From Viridothelium virens (lineage: Eukaryota; Ascomycota; Dothideomycetes; Trypetheliales; Trypetheliaceae), in contig ML991817.1 in NCBI GenBank assembly GCA_010094025.1, positions 178,955 through 242,954 of the forward strand: a stretch of DNA of 64,000 nt. The letters run 5' to 3'. The translations under genes and the position numbers were made by a program. Shown in pieces: positions 35,424 to 46,042 of the stretch. Within the stretch, counting starts at the first letter, position 1; each line of letters opens with the position of its first letter. The notes below the pieces were generated by a model that saw only the letters and a list, made by a program, of their open reading frames with translations, was not told the origin of the DNA and did no database searches.

Positions 35424-36870
35424 TTACGTCGAAGACACCCCATTGACGACCCCATTCTGTATCTTCGACACCACCACCGCCTTCTCCAACGCCTGCAGCA
35501 CATCCGCCTTCAAATCCTCCGCATCCTCCACCCCACAACTCACCCTCACCAAATCATCAAACACGCCGGCCGCCTCCCTCTGCTCCCTCGGAATCCCCGC
35601 ATGCGTCATACTCCCCGGCACCTCGACAAGACTCTCCACACCCCCCAAGCTCTCCGCCAGCGTAAAAATCCTCGTCGCCTGACAAAACCGCTCGGCAGCC
35701 TCCTTCCCGCCCTTCAGCCGGAAACTCAGCATGCCGCCGCCCATGCCGTCGCGATGCTGCTTCTGCGCGATCGCGCGGTGCGGATGCGACGCCAGCCCAG
35801 GGTAGTTGACGGCGATGACGTGCGGCGAGGCGTCGAGGGCGTGCGCGACGGCGAGTCCGTTGCGCGAGGCTTCGCGCGCGCGCAGGTGCAGCGTCTTCAG
35901 GCCGCGGTGCGCGAGCCAGCAGTCGAAGGCGGAGGGGACGGCGCCGATGGCGTTTTGGAGGAAGGAGAGCCGGGTGTGAAGGGTGGGTGAGTTGAAGGCG
36001 GCGGCGCCCATGAGGACGTCCTGGTTGGAGCACTCGGTTAGCGAGATGGTCAAAGTGTGGGGGTGGACGCAAGGCGATAGGAGAGGAGGGAAATAATTAC
36101 CGAGTGGCCGTTGATGTACTTCGTCACCGAGTGCACCACGATGTCCGCGCCGTGGTCGAGCGGATTCTGGATGTAGGGACTGAGAAATGTGTTGTCTACC
36201 ACCACCATGATGCCATGCTGATGCGCTATCCGCGCGACTGCTCGAATATCAACGAGACTGAGGGTGGGATTGCTAGGGCTTTCGATCCAGATCAGTTTTG
36301 TCTCGTTCGGCCGTATCAAGCCCTCGACATCGACCTCAATGCTGGGAGAGAAGGTGACTTGTACACCGTGCGCCGATGCGACTTTTGTAAAATAGCGATG
36401 GGTGCCGCCGTAGACATCAGACACTGAGACAACGTGAGACCCGGCGGCGAGCGATTGGAGAATGGTCGCGGTCGTTGCTGAGCCAGATGCAAAGGCGAGC
36501 GCAAAGCGTGCGTGCTCCAATGCTGCCACGGCTGCTTCGAAGTTTTCTCTGCACAACATTTAGTTGGCGTGTACATTTGGCCTAGGGGCAGTGTACTTTG
36601 ACACACCTGTTTGGATTAGAGCTCCTTATGTACTCATGCTTGCCCACCGGCTTGCCGACCGAAGTCTGCGCAAATGTTGTCGATAGTGAGATCTCCTGGC
36701 TGTTAGTGAATGAAACGAGACGAAAGGGGAAGCGAATTGCGCACAGATTCGATGACAGCGCCCGTCACCGGATCATGAGGAGCACCTGCGTGAACAGCCA
36801 ATGTACCGAAACGATGGACTGGAGAAGGAGCTCGCGGTGGTGTATTGATTGGGTGCTCAAAATCAGCCAT
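35424..36870 (-). CDS. cys3: Cystathionine gamma-lyase
   Basis: Four exons (36870-36745, 36692-36607, 36548-36101, 36020-35424), about 418 aa. PLP-dependent Cys/Met metabolism fold: ISLSTTFAQTSVGKP, RSSNPNRENFE, ALAFASGSATTATILQSLAA, SVSDVYGGTHRYFTKVA, VDNTFLSPYIQNPL and the PLP lysine in SVTKYINGHSD, then RGLKTLHLR, QHRDGMGGGMLSF, FTLAESLGGVESL and GVFDDLVRVS. The match to yeast Cys3 is close over its whole length, favouring gamma-lyase over cystathionine gamma-synthase or beta-lyase. The enzyme cleaves cystathionine to cysteine, 2-oxobutyrate and ammonia, the last step of reverse transsulfuration, in the cytosol. The first intron uses a GTGCGC donor and an unusual GAG acceptor (CAGGAG|ATC), chosen because it restores the conserved IES|ISLSTTF junction. 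Confidence 0.94.
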
Positions 36871-37519
36871 TTTGGAGATAAGGAAATTCTTTGTGTAGTA
36901 TGTGCGGTCAAATGGAAGTTGAAAGGTAGAACCTAAGGTAAGAGAATGGTAGATGTTGCCGCTAACGAACCCCCAGCGCAAATTTCGGAAGGAATAGGAT
37001 GGTGAATACTTGACATCATGGCGTGGTTGTACATCTTTCTTATAGGCGTGGTGTTGAGGGACGGGATATTTTATCTATGATTCAGTAATGCGGCGGAGTT
37101 TAGAAATCAGCGCAGGCAGGGATCTTGGTTGCAAGCCACATGTCAGCAAGCTTCGAGATTGGTTCTTTGAAGATTATTTCTTCGATACCGTAAATAGACA
37201 GATCACACAGCACGCCATTTCCGGCATTGATCACAAGATTTACAGGCCTTCAAAACCGAGCCGAGCACCAGCTTAACCGGCATTTTGCCTCCACAGCTCG
37301 GAGGGTTCTCGAAGCAAAAATTTCGGAAATCTTGGCGCTTAGTCAGGGGCCTCAATGGCAAGACTTCGGTGGGAGTGTTGAATAACGAGTTGTAGTATGA
37401 GCTGCCTATGTAGGTATTATAGCAAGATCCTATGTATTGTTGCACTTTATAGCCTGGGACTCTCCCAGCAAGATCGTAACCCTTGTATGCACCATCAATA
37501 TCGTTGCGTCCACCCTTCC
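36871..37519. other. Intergenic between cys3 and the BTB gene
   Basis: cys3 promoter and BTB-gene 3' flank. ACCTAAGGT at 36931-36939 is 61 bases upstream of the cys3 start codon. No further gene seen. Confidence 0.5.
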
Positions 37520-38757
37520 TCAGATGTCATCGTCAGAAATTTCCTCCATCGAATCGTATTCCTCCGCCAGCACGCACAGGTCCTCCCCCTTCACCGTCCA
37601 CGGCAGCTCCGAGTGACCAGGTGAGCAGAACGTTAAGGCTCGATATCCGTCCTTGGCGTCAGTTGGCTGGCGCGCCTGATTGGGCAGCAAATCATTCTTG
37701 ATAGTTTTCGCGGCCGCTTTCAAGACAGTTGAGAGGTTACTTTCGAGTGTTTGGATGTTCGACTCGTTTGACTTCATGCCTATAAGCTCCAAGTGAGCCG
37801 AGATCCCCGTTTTGATTGAACAATTGGCTTTGGCGAGGTCGTGGTACAATCGAGCGTACCCCGGGGCTAGGCGTGAACCTTCTCCAGTCTCTATTCGATC
37901 TGAAAGCCACTGTCGGAAGAATGAGACCGCGATATAAGACCAATGATCCTTCGGCTTAGGCTGTATTGTCCAGAGACTCCGCTCGGCGTTTTGAAGTGAT
38001 TTGACGAAAATGTTGCGACGTCGACGTAGCAGACACCGTGCATGATCATCGAAGAATTCACCCAATTGCTCAAAATAAGCAACCCGGCTTCTGCCTAGAA
38101 GATGTGTCGCAGCTTCTCTGTAGAGCCATTCGCATTGGAGCGCGAGTGCCAGCCCAATCATATCCCCAGGCTCGCGAGCGCACTCGTCTACGACCGAGTC
38201 TTGGGCATAGAGCAACTCTCTGTCAATTGCCTGAGTTGCCAGAGTCTCGCAGTCATACATGTCTGCGATATCGACCAGCTCCATAATCTTGACCCTGGTG
38301 TTGGGGCAAAAATGGCAAAGGTCCCATTTGAGCGGAATATGATAGAACAGACCGAGGAGTTCCCGGTGCGCGGACACGATGCTGCGTCCTCTCTCAGCTT
38401 CGTCAGTGTTTGGGGCGGATTCATCGTAGAGTTTATCTGATGAAACACCGTTTTCGTTCTGAAAGTAAGGATCGTCAGCTTTGCCGAGGCCTTGGTCTGG
38501 AAAATTGCCTTACGTACCACACGCGTAAGGATGGCTCCATAAACAAGATCTTTATCAAGTCTGAGCTCGTACTCCCAGGAAGGCTTTGACGAACACGCCG
38601 ATGGCTCGTTCCACCGATTGCTGAGCGAGGCTTTGAAGAAGGACGAGTGCAGTGCCAGGACGAAACTGTGCACCTTAAATACGTCGGAGTCAGCCTTTGA
38701 GAGTCGGATCTTTACGTCACCATCAGGAAAGCGCGGGAACGTGGTATCCATTGCCAT
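37520..38757 (-). CDS. BTB/POZ domain protein
   Basis: Two exons (38757-38518, 38458-37520), about 392 aa. The N-terminus carries a BTB/POZ fold: DGDVKIRLSKADSDVFKVHS, FVLALHSSFFKASLSNRW, and after the intron HRELLGLFYHIPLKW and KIMELVDIADMYDCETLA. The C-terminal 200 residues are helical, with no kelch, MATH or zinc finger seen. Fungal BTB proteins of this kind (BTB only) form a large lineage-expanded family; some serve as Cullin-3 adaptors, but most are uncharacterised. Intron donor GTACGT and acceptor TTTCAG are canonical and preserve the frame. The third residue is also Met, so the start could be two codons later. Confidence 0.8.
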
Positions 38758-39096
38758 AGCTCCGGAGGAGGGGGATGAGAAGGAAGATGAGGCCGTGCAG
38801 AAGAGTCAAACGGAGGCGGCCGAACTTTTTCGCTGGGAGGCCCGTGGACCTTCCGGATGAGAAAAGTGAGGAACGGTAGGATAGATGCATTTGGCGACTC
38901 CCGTTCTCGGTGAGTCACTATCTACTCCTGTGTACACAACACTGGTCACAGAGCGAGAGCAAGTGTTCGAGAAAATTCATGGCACAACCATATAGACGTG
39001 TTACCTGTACCGTTCGGGAAGAAACTCGAATTGTAAAGATCTGTGTCTAGCTCATGGGTCCTTCATCAAAGCTAGAGTACATAATTCCCAGTGCGC
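38758..39096. other. Intergenic between the BTB gene and rps15
   Basis: Upstream region of the BTB gene and 3' flank of rps15 (same strand). Nothing recognised. Confidence 0.5.
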
Positions 39097-39842
39097 CTAT
39101 TTCAACGGAATAAAACGCGAAGAGTGGGTGGCACCAATACCTGGCCGACCATGCTTCACGGGTTTGCTACAGCCATGTCAGTCTCTGTACAGTCAGAACT
39201 TTCACGTTGAGGACCTTACTATGAGATGGAGAACTCTGCGAGATAGTGCCCAACCATTTCCGGCTTGATCTCCACCTGGTTGAATTCCTTGCCTGAGTAA
39301 ATACCAATGACACTGCCAATCATCTCCGGCACGACAATCATATCCCGCAAATGTGTTTTGACGGAGTCCGGCTTCTCGTTGGGCTTGGCCTCTTGTTTTG
39401 CCTTCCTCAGCTTTTTGATTAATCCCATAGGCTTCCGCTTCAGCCCTCGATTGAACCGGCGACGGGCGCGAGCATGGACGACATCACGTAATTGCTCGGA
39501 TGACAGGTCGAGGAGTCTGAAGAGATTTCTTAGCTATCCGATAATCTTGCGCTTCATATGCGCCGGGCTCCGTGCTACGTACTGGTCGAGGTCGATGCCA
39601 CGATATTGGAATTTTCGGAAGGCTCTCCTCTTCTTGAGCTCTATAGAAAAATCGAGTGTCAGTGTTTGTGTGATCGCGTAGGGCAGATCCAAGGGGCGTG
39701 AGGGCAAATGCGGAGATTGATACAGTGGAGAGGTAATGCATACCAGCGGCTTCTTCAGCGTTCTATAGCATTACAATATTAGCTCAAACGTCAAGACGGG
39801 TAACTTAGTCAACTTAGAACTCACGTATTCCTGGTCGGCCAT
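39097..39842 (-). CDS. rps15: 40S ribosomal protein S15 (uS19)
   Basis: Five exons (39842-39825, 39762-39744, 39640-39583, 39516-39220, 39166-39097), 153 aa. Assembled from the splice sites, the protein starts [20 protein letters not shown], continues [57 protein letters not shown] and [17 protein letters not shown], and ends SSRFIPLK, the exact uS19 layout. uS19 sits in the head of the small subunit, and its C-terminal tail reaches the decoding centre. The gene is cut unusually finely for a short protein: exons of 18 and 19 bases open it, so no single open frame reveals the complete gene. Confidence 0.96.
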
Positions 39843-40580
39843 GATTTATGATGGTCGCAGTCGCTCAAGCGATGAACGTTGATATGTTCGTCCTTACTAG
39901 GTTGAGGGTGTGGCTCGCTTAGCAAGTGGGTTGGCATCGCATAAACGTTGATGCGGATCCCGAGGTACCTATCCTCAGTGCCTCCCTCCCGCAGCACCCG
40001 CCCATCCTTTGTGTCTTTGTACCTTGATCGGTACATGTACCGACTCATCTGTTGCACAAAATTCATCCTTTACGGTGGTCCCTACATGCATATCAACTCT
40101 CCGGATAAATGTGTCGAATGCGTGAATTTTGTTGGATTTGCATGAGGCTCTTTTCATAGAAGGCCACAGAACCAAAAGACTATGTTGCTCTACTCATCGT
40201 GAGCCTATTATAGGGTCTCCTGAAAGAACCAAGGATGGATGATAAGGATACATACCTTACCTCACTAAACGGCGACCCCTCAACGGGCAGCGTGGGCGAT
40301 TCCCTACACCTCACGATTCCCCTCTTGCCAGGCGTCACCTGATGTCAGGCCTCAAACCTAAAGTACTTAAGCTCTAAGTCTAAGCGGCATGATTTAGTAA
40401 GGAATTATTCCGGCTCGTAACCGATATTATCCGCAGACTTAGAGGTCTACCAGCTGTCTAGCAATACTGGCGTGTCAACAGACATTATCAATATCTCTAG
40501 CTAGTACTTCTTCCATCTTGTGTTTACCTTTCTTAGCACTACTTTCATTTATCCCTCGGACATTCTAGTACAGGGATATC
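39843..40580. other. Divergent intergenic region between rps15 and the P450
   Basis: rps15 promoter and P450 upstream region. Nothing recognised beyond short open frames. Confidence 0.5.
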
Positions 40581-42326
40581 ATGGTATCCTCAACAGAACT
40601 GGGCGTACTCGAAAATCTACCTCACAATTGGATTCTCTTTGCAACTGGTGGTCTTCTCTTGCTAATACTATCCTATAGAGTACGATGCAATGACAAGGAG
40701 TTGTAGATTTCCTTCTAATACGGAGCCTTTATAGCATTTCGTATCGACCGACGTACCGAAGATTCGAAACCTGCCAGAGATACCGGGTGCTCTCCCCATT
40801 GTAGGCCACTTGCTCAGTCTGGGACCGGATCATGCGACTACCTGTGAACGATGGTGGCGAAAGTACAATTTTGCTACATTCCAGGTCCGTCTGGGAAATA
40901 CAAGGGCGGTCATCATAAACTCGTTCGACGATGCCTATCGTATGTTGGTTAAGCATCAATCCGCCACAATCGATCGTCCGATGCTTTATACGTTCCATCA
41001 TTTAATCTCCTCAACCCAAGGCTTCACCATTGGTACAAGCCCCTGGTCCGATTCGTGTAAGAAGAGACGCACGACGATCGGAAAGCTTCTAAGCCGCCCT
41101 TCCATGAAAGCTTATAACCCCATGTTCGACCTTGAATCTTACTGTATTGTTCGAGATCTTGCGCAGAATAGCAAAGAAACCACCACAGTACTCTATCCCC
41201 GTCCATATTTCCAACGATATGCTCTCAATACTAGCCTCACCTTATGTTACGGTGTCCGCATGGATACGATGGCCGATGCGCTTCTGAATGAGATACAAGA
41301 TGTAGGTACTGAGATAGAGCTTCTACGAAGCGCCTCCGAAAATCTACAGGACTACATCCCCTTGCTACGATGGTTCCCAAGCAGCGCAAAGAAGGAACGA
41401 GCAAAGGAGCTTCGCACCCGGCGTGACGGATATCTTGACCAGCTAATAAACCGGACGCGAGACATGGTTGAGAAAGGCATTGACAACTCCTGTGTCGCCG
41501 CAGCCACATACAAGGATGAGGAGGCGACATTATCCGACATTGAGTTGAAAAGCATGTGCCTGAGTCTCGTATCAGGCGGCTTCTCTACTCTGGCCGGCAC
41601 TCTCACAAGCTGTATAGGCTCTTTGAGCACGTCAGAGGGCCAAGTGTGGCAAGATCGAGCCTACGAAGACATTATGAGACATTATAGCTCTATGGAGGAT
41701 GCGTGGAAAGGAGGTTCTCAGGATGACCGAGTTCCTTGTGTCAATGCCATCATCCACGAAGCGACGAGATATTATACAATTAGCGCAATGAACTTGCCTC
41801 GAAAGACCGTCACAGATATCGATTGGAACGGAGCTATCATACCAGCGGGAACTATGATCCTGGCCAATCTGCAAGCTGCCAATCATGGTGAGTCGCGACA
41901 TCGATCTCTCCAGTATTCATCACTAATGCCCAATCCTTCTTTTAAGACGTCGACCATTTCGGCCCTACAGCCGCACAGTTCGACCCATCGCGCTACCTCG
42001 CCTCCCTCTCGCCCCCAATTGAGCTCCCACGCACCTCAGGAGGTCCCCTTCACTTCTCCTTCGGTGCCGGGTCACGTGCCTGCTCTGGCCAGATCATTGC
42101 GCACCGAATGATGTACGCAGCTCTTGTCCGCCTGATTACCTCGTTCAAGATAGTAGCGAGTAAGGAAGCGCCGCCAAATACGGATTACATTGAGTACAAC
42201 TCCTCGAAGAGCTCTCTGGTTGCAATTCCGCATCCATTTCAGGTAAAGTTAGTTCGGAGGGATGAGGCCGGGCTGGAGAGGTGTTTGAAGGAAGCAATGG
42301 AGAGGACGAGGGATGTCTACACGTAA
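40581..42326 (+). CDS. Cytochrome P450, CYP504-like (phenylacetate hydroxylase type)
   Basis: Three exons (40581-40679, 40735-41887, 41947-42326), about 543 aa. Exon 1 encodes a hydrophobic anchor (WILFATGGLLLLILSY). A proline-rich hinge follows (LPEIPGALPIVGHLL). The K-helix ExxR is EATR (in NAIIHEATRYYT), and the heme-binding loop is FSFGAGSRACSGQ with the axial Cys. The I-helix reads SLVSGGFSTLAGTL, without the usual A/G-G-x-D/E-T-T/S. GAGSRACSGQIIAHRMMY and PPNTDYIEYNSSKSSLVAIP strongly recall the CYP504 family (Aspergillus phacA/phacB), which hydroxylates phenylacetate or 3-hydroxyphenylacetate. That substrate is an inference. No homogentisate-pathway genes adjoin it. All splice sites are GT-AG and keep the frame. 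Confidence 0.88.
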
Positions 42327-43010
42327 GTTTGATATGAAGAGTGATATGAGTAAATTGAAGCCTTGACATGAGCCCGGACAGTATTTCTGGGGTGGGTGTT
42401 CTTTGATAGCACATTTATGAGAAGATATAAATTGTCTTACGATGAATTATTCCCCATGACTTTCTCTGAGAATGGCCAGCTCGACACAGACCTGGAGCTT
42501 ATAGTGCTATGGGAAGAACTCGCCTTAGTCTGACATAAGCTCGAAAAGACTCCCAATGATGGCACCAGGATGACCACAACTGTAGTAAAGACTCGGCCAA
42601 ACTCTGATTGACAGTAGCGGGTAATCATAGACAAGAGGACTTTAGTCTTCTCTGAGCCCTTGCTTCATTCTTGCCTGTTTGTCCGTCTTTGGTGAATATT
42701 CGGGTTTGCCCCTGCCAATCGGAAGGCTAAAGCGGAACTCTTAACAAAGCAGCTGGCGCACCCTTTGGTGTAAACAGTGGTTCTCACCTTGAGGTGGCGT
42801 TCCCCGTAATTTTCTAGCCAGTCATCTGTAATTGTAAGGCTTTGTCCGCCAACTAAGACCCTTTCACAATTTCCGAATCTCCATTGCTATCCCAAACGAC
42901 ATCGATCTGACCTTGCAACGAATATCTCATACATCGAGTCCGCCAGGAATATTCGACATCAAACCCATTCAAACGGAAATCCCAAGCAAGATACTCCTCA
43001 TTTTTCCCAG
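42327..43010. other. Intergenic; must hold the missing 5' exon of the next gene
   Basis: No clear coding exon recognised. The following gene has no in-frame Met before its Cys-rich domain, so its start codon should lie somewhere in this stretch, but I could not place it. Confidence 0.35.
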
Positions 43011-44451
43011 ACAGCAGTGTGCTGGTGGAAAGGATTATTACTATTGCACTTCTGGATCCAAATTCGAAGGCTGCTGTTCCAGTGACCCATGCAGTTCATC
43101 GGGATGTCCAGATACACAGAAGTCGTCCCAGGTCTCAGTAGCAACGAATGGTGCCGGACACCATACATCGACCGTCTCCAAGCCGTCAACCACTGGCCCT
43201 CGATCCACGACTCAAAATGGTGTATCCCCAGTTCACACAACTTCGCCTAAACCCTCGGTAACTGCGAGTCCAGCGAATACTCTGTCGAAGGTGTCGTCTA
43301 GTTCTTCCGTACCTCCGCCATCGTCTTCCCATTTGACCACGACTTCAATACAGCCCACTACGACACTTCCCTCAATGACTCCTACAGCATCTGCTTTAGC
43401 GCCCCTCACTCCTTCTTCGTCACTCAGTACAAGTCGTTTACCTACCCCTACACCAGCAACTGTACCGGCCACAAAATCTTCGTCCGGCGAGATTGCTGGA
43501 GGAGTCCTCGGCGGAATATCAACATTGGCAGTCGTAGGTATTCTGCTCTTCTTTCTGAACAGAAGGAAAGGTAAGAAAGGCATTCGAAGAACCTTACACC
43601 CATTAAGAATATCATCCCCAAGACCACACCAGCAAGGAAGTGAATCAGCAGACTCTTACACTGGCTATGAAAGTGAATACTGATCCCCTTTCCCCCCGAT
43701 CTCCTATGCTGACTTTTCGCCAGTGCAACGTCAAGATAGTAAAGGACGAACAAGCCTGATCAATGCAAATCCTGTAAGTGAACTTTCGTTCGGAGGTACC
43801 CCTCCCTCCGTAACACATACCGGCGAAGGTGTGGGTAGAACCTCTGTTCAAAGGTTCTCTGAAATGGAAGTTGTTGGATCCCGACAGCTGCTAGGAGATA
43901 GGTCTCGGTCGCCATCGTGGACGAGGAGTCATTCTCCAATATTTGGCCGGTCAGAGCAGGTACAGGGTGCGTCTCGGGCCTACTCAATGGCCTCGGGACT
44001 TATTCCCATTGCTATGGGCGATCAAGACGAACCGTCTCCCCTTCCACCTATGCAAAATTCTCCGCGAGCTCCTATGAAGTGGTTGGACGAGGTAATTGAT
44101 CAGAGGCAGTCCTTGCAATCGTTTGAGGTTACTTCCAGTCAACCTAGCCTACGTCCGCCCTTACAAATCCTTCCGGATCCATCAAAGAGCACACTTAGGA
44201 TGCCAAGACAGGCCTCCGGTTCGTCTCGGAGCAGCGCTTCTTCCAAGAGCAAACATGAGCCTGTACGTGGCACGTGGAGTACAGCGAGCAGTCCTGCCTT
44301 AGGTAGGTTTCCTAGTCTTTTCCGTAATTTTAGACGAGCAGAACCCTCCGGAAGACAGAATCCGGCAAGCGAAGCAGCAGTGTCTTCTGGTGATGTTGTG
44401 GGGCCGAGCACAGGTGACACTGGGTGGTCTGCTGAGCATATCACAAGCTAG
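43011..44451 (+). CDS. Single-pass membrane protein with Cys-rich ectodomain and Ser/Thr-rich stalk (5' end unresolved)
   Basis: Visible exons: from about 43011 to 43672 and 43724-44451. The first begins at one of several AG acceptors before QQCAGGKDYYYCTSGSKFEG, a short domain with six cysteines (CC SSDPC SSSGC pattern). A stalk of about 130 residues rich in Ser, Thr and Pro, likely O-mannosylated, leads to one membrane segment (GEIAGGVLGGISTLAVVGIL) followed by a basic stop-transfer run RRKGKKG. The cytosolic tail of about 270 residues is disordered and Ser-rich. The layout resembles fungal cell-surface sensors of the Wsc/Mid2 kind, but the ectodomain is not a WSC domain. The second intron is placed at 43673-43723 (GTGAAT to CGCCAG); GTAAGA at 43571 is an alternative donor in the same phase. 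The start codon is not found. Confidence 0.65.
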
Positions 44452-46042
44452 GAGTGGCTCGCCAATAAGAGGTGAAGGATGACCTTTAAGCCCTAGGTAG
44501 GATGCCTTAGGCTAGGGAATTGGCTCTGCTGGTACCTACAAGTTGCAGCGCATATGCCGACGAAAATGTTGTGTTTAAGCAAGCGCTGGAAGGAAATGAA
44601 GCTGTGGTTCGTAAGTGCTGGAGAGTTACTCGCCCCGCTTACAATACTGAAATAAAATCTACGGTGCTTAGTTTGCATTTGTCTTGGGCTCTGGGCCTAT
44701 GAATCAATGAGCGGACATGGTTCCGAGCCCTGAGCGTCAGGCCTCTCCGCTGGGATGAGAGACCTGGTGGGTTAAAGATAAGAACTGAGCGAGGGTATGC
44801 ATGCGATCACTTCCGATTAAAGCGGAGCTTTGCATTGTTGCCACCAGGACGGAGACGGAGTACGAGGCGCAGGCCGCTGGAGGTAATCTTAGCAATGGTA
44901 CCTGACAATCTTCGCTACATCTGGGCAGCGAATGTAGATGGCTGATCGAATCATCGCCATCGAGATGAGATGTAGTGAAAAGGGGCACGTTCTTGGCTGC
45001 TTTTGGTTGTGTGATAAGCAGGCATGTGACGTGACCGTCTCCGTCCGCGCTGTCGCCTGTCGCTTGTCGCCTGACGCGGATTGGCGGAAAGGCTCAACTT
45101 ACTTTTCTCTGTTATCTCCTCATCACCATTCAATCGCCGTGACCACCGTGACCATTTCCACGTACCCGACCCTCAGCAGCCGCACCGCCGCATTCATGAC
45201 GCACTTCTTCAGTACTTCTATCAGGCCTACAGCCTATTTCCTGTCTTGACGCCATGAAGCATCTTTTTTGGCTTGGAACGGCGGCAGCGCCCGTGACTAG
45301 CTCTGCCACTTCCTTCGCCAGACTTAACTTTTGTACGGAGGTAGATCATGAGCCTAAACTATTTGGGAAGGACCCAAGACGACGGCAAGACCGTAAAGAC
45401 CGTGGAGACCGTGAAGACCGCGAAGACCTCAGGCACCTCAGGCAAACCTACTCAACTCCACACAGTCCGTACAAATAATACGGAGTGCCTTTCAACCATT
45501 CGGAGATTCGGATCATACCGTACTCTACCTTGCTCAGGAGCGCTCCCCTGACGTTTCGACTTCTTGCCACCCTTGGTACCGAAGTAGGAGAGCAAGCCAT
45601 CACCAAAGTTTGTTTTGTAGATTTAGCGATCGCTATTTTACGCGTCACTCGTCTTGTTTCTCGTCAAAAATGGTCGGGGTTGTCCCACTGACTCAAGAGC
45701 TTCCTACTGGGGATAGTGGGCAGCTATCTACAGGTCGACTAAGCCCTGTAGTCCCATGCGGGTACGAGCAGCTCGGACATGCTTCCCCACCATCTTTTGC
45801 GCCGCGTACCTGGCCATCGCTGTAAAGGGAGTGCATACAGGCTTAGATTACTAGCTGCATGCGACAAGGCCTTGCATTGGCCTTGCAGCAGTACCCTAAA
45901 CGGCCGATAAGCTACCATGCTCGAATTTCCCCGGCACAGCTCTCGTAGAAGGCCAACGAAGTACAAAAGAACCCAAAGCCTACGGGCTAGGTGAGAACCC
46001 GTCCCTTTCTCGAGGATCTCTTAATTTCTTGTTTCCTCCAGT
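44452..46042. other. Intergenic, 1.6 kb
   Basis: Contains a short tandem repeat (45387-45428) but no supportable gene. Open frames of 60-100 codons on both strands have no motif. Confidence 0.5.
45387..45428 (+). repeat. Degenerate 9-base tandem repeat, about 4.7 copies
   Basis: Units AAGACCGTA, AAGACCGTG, GAGACCGTG, AAGACCGCG and a partial AAGACC follow one another without gaps. The unit length is a multiple of three and it lies in an open frame, but that frame has no other coding evidence. Confidence 0.8.
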
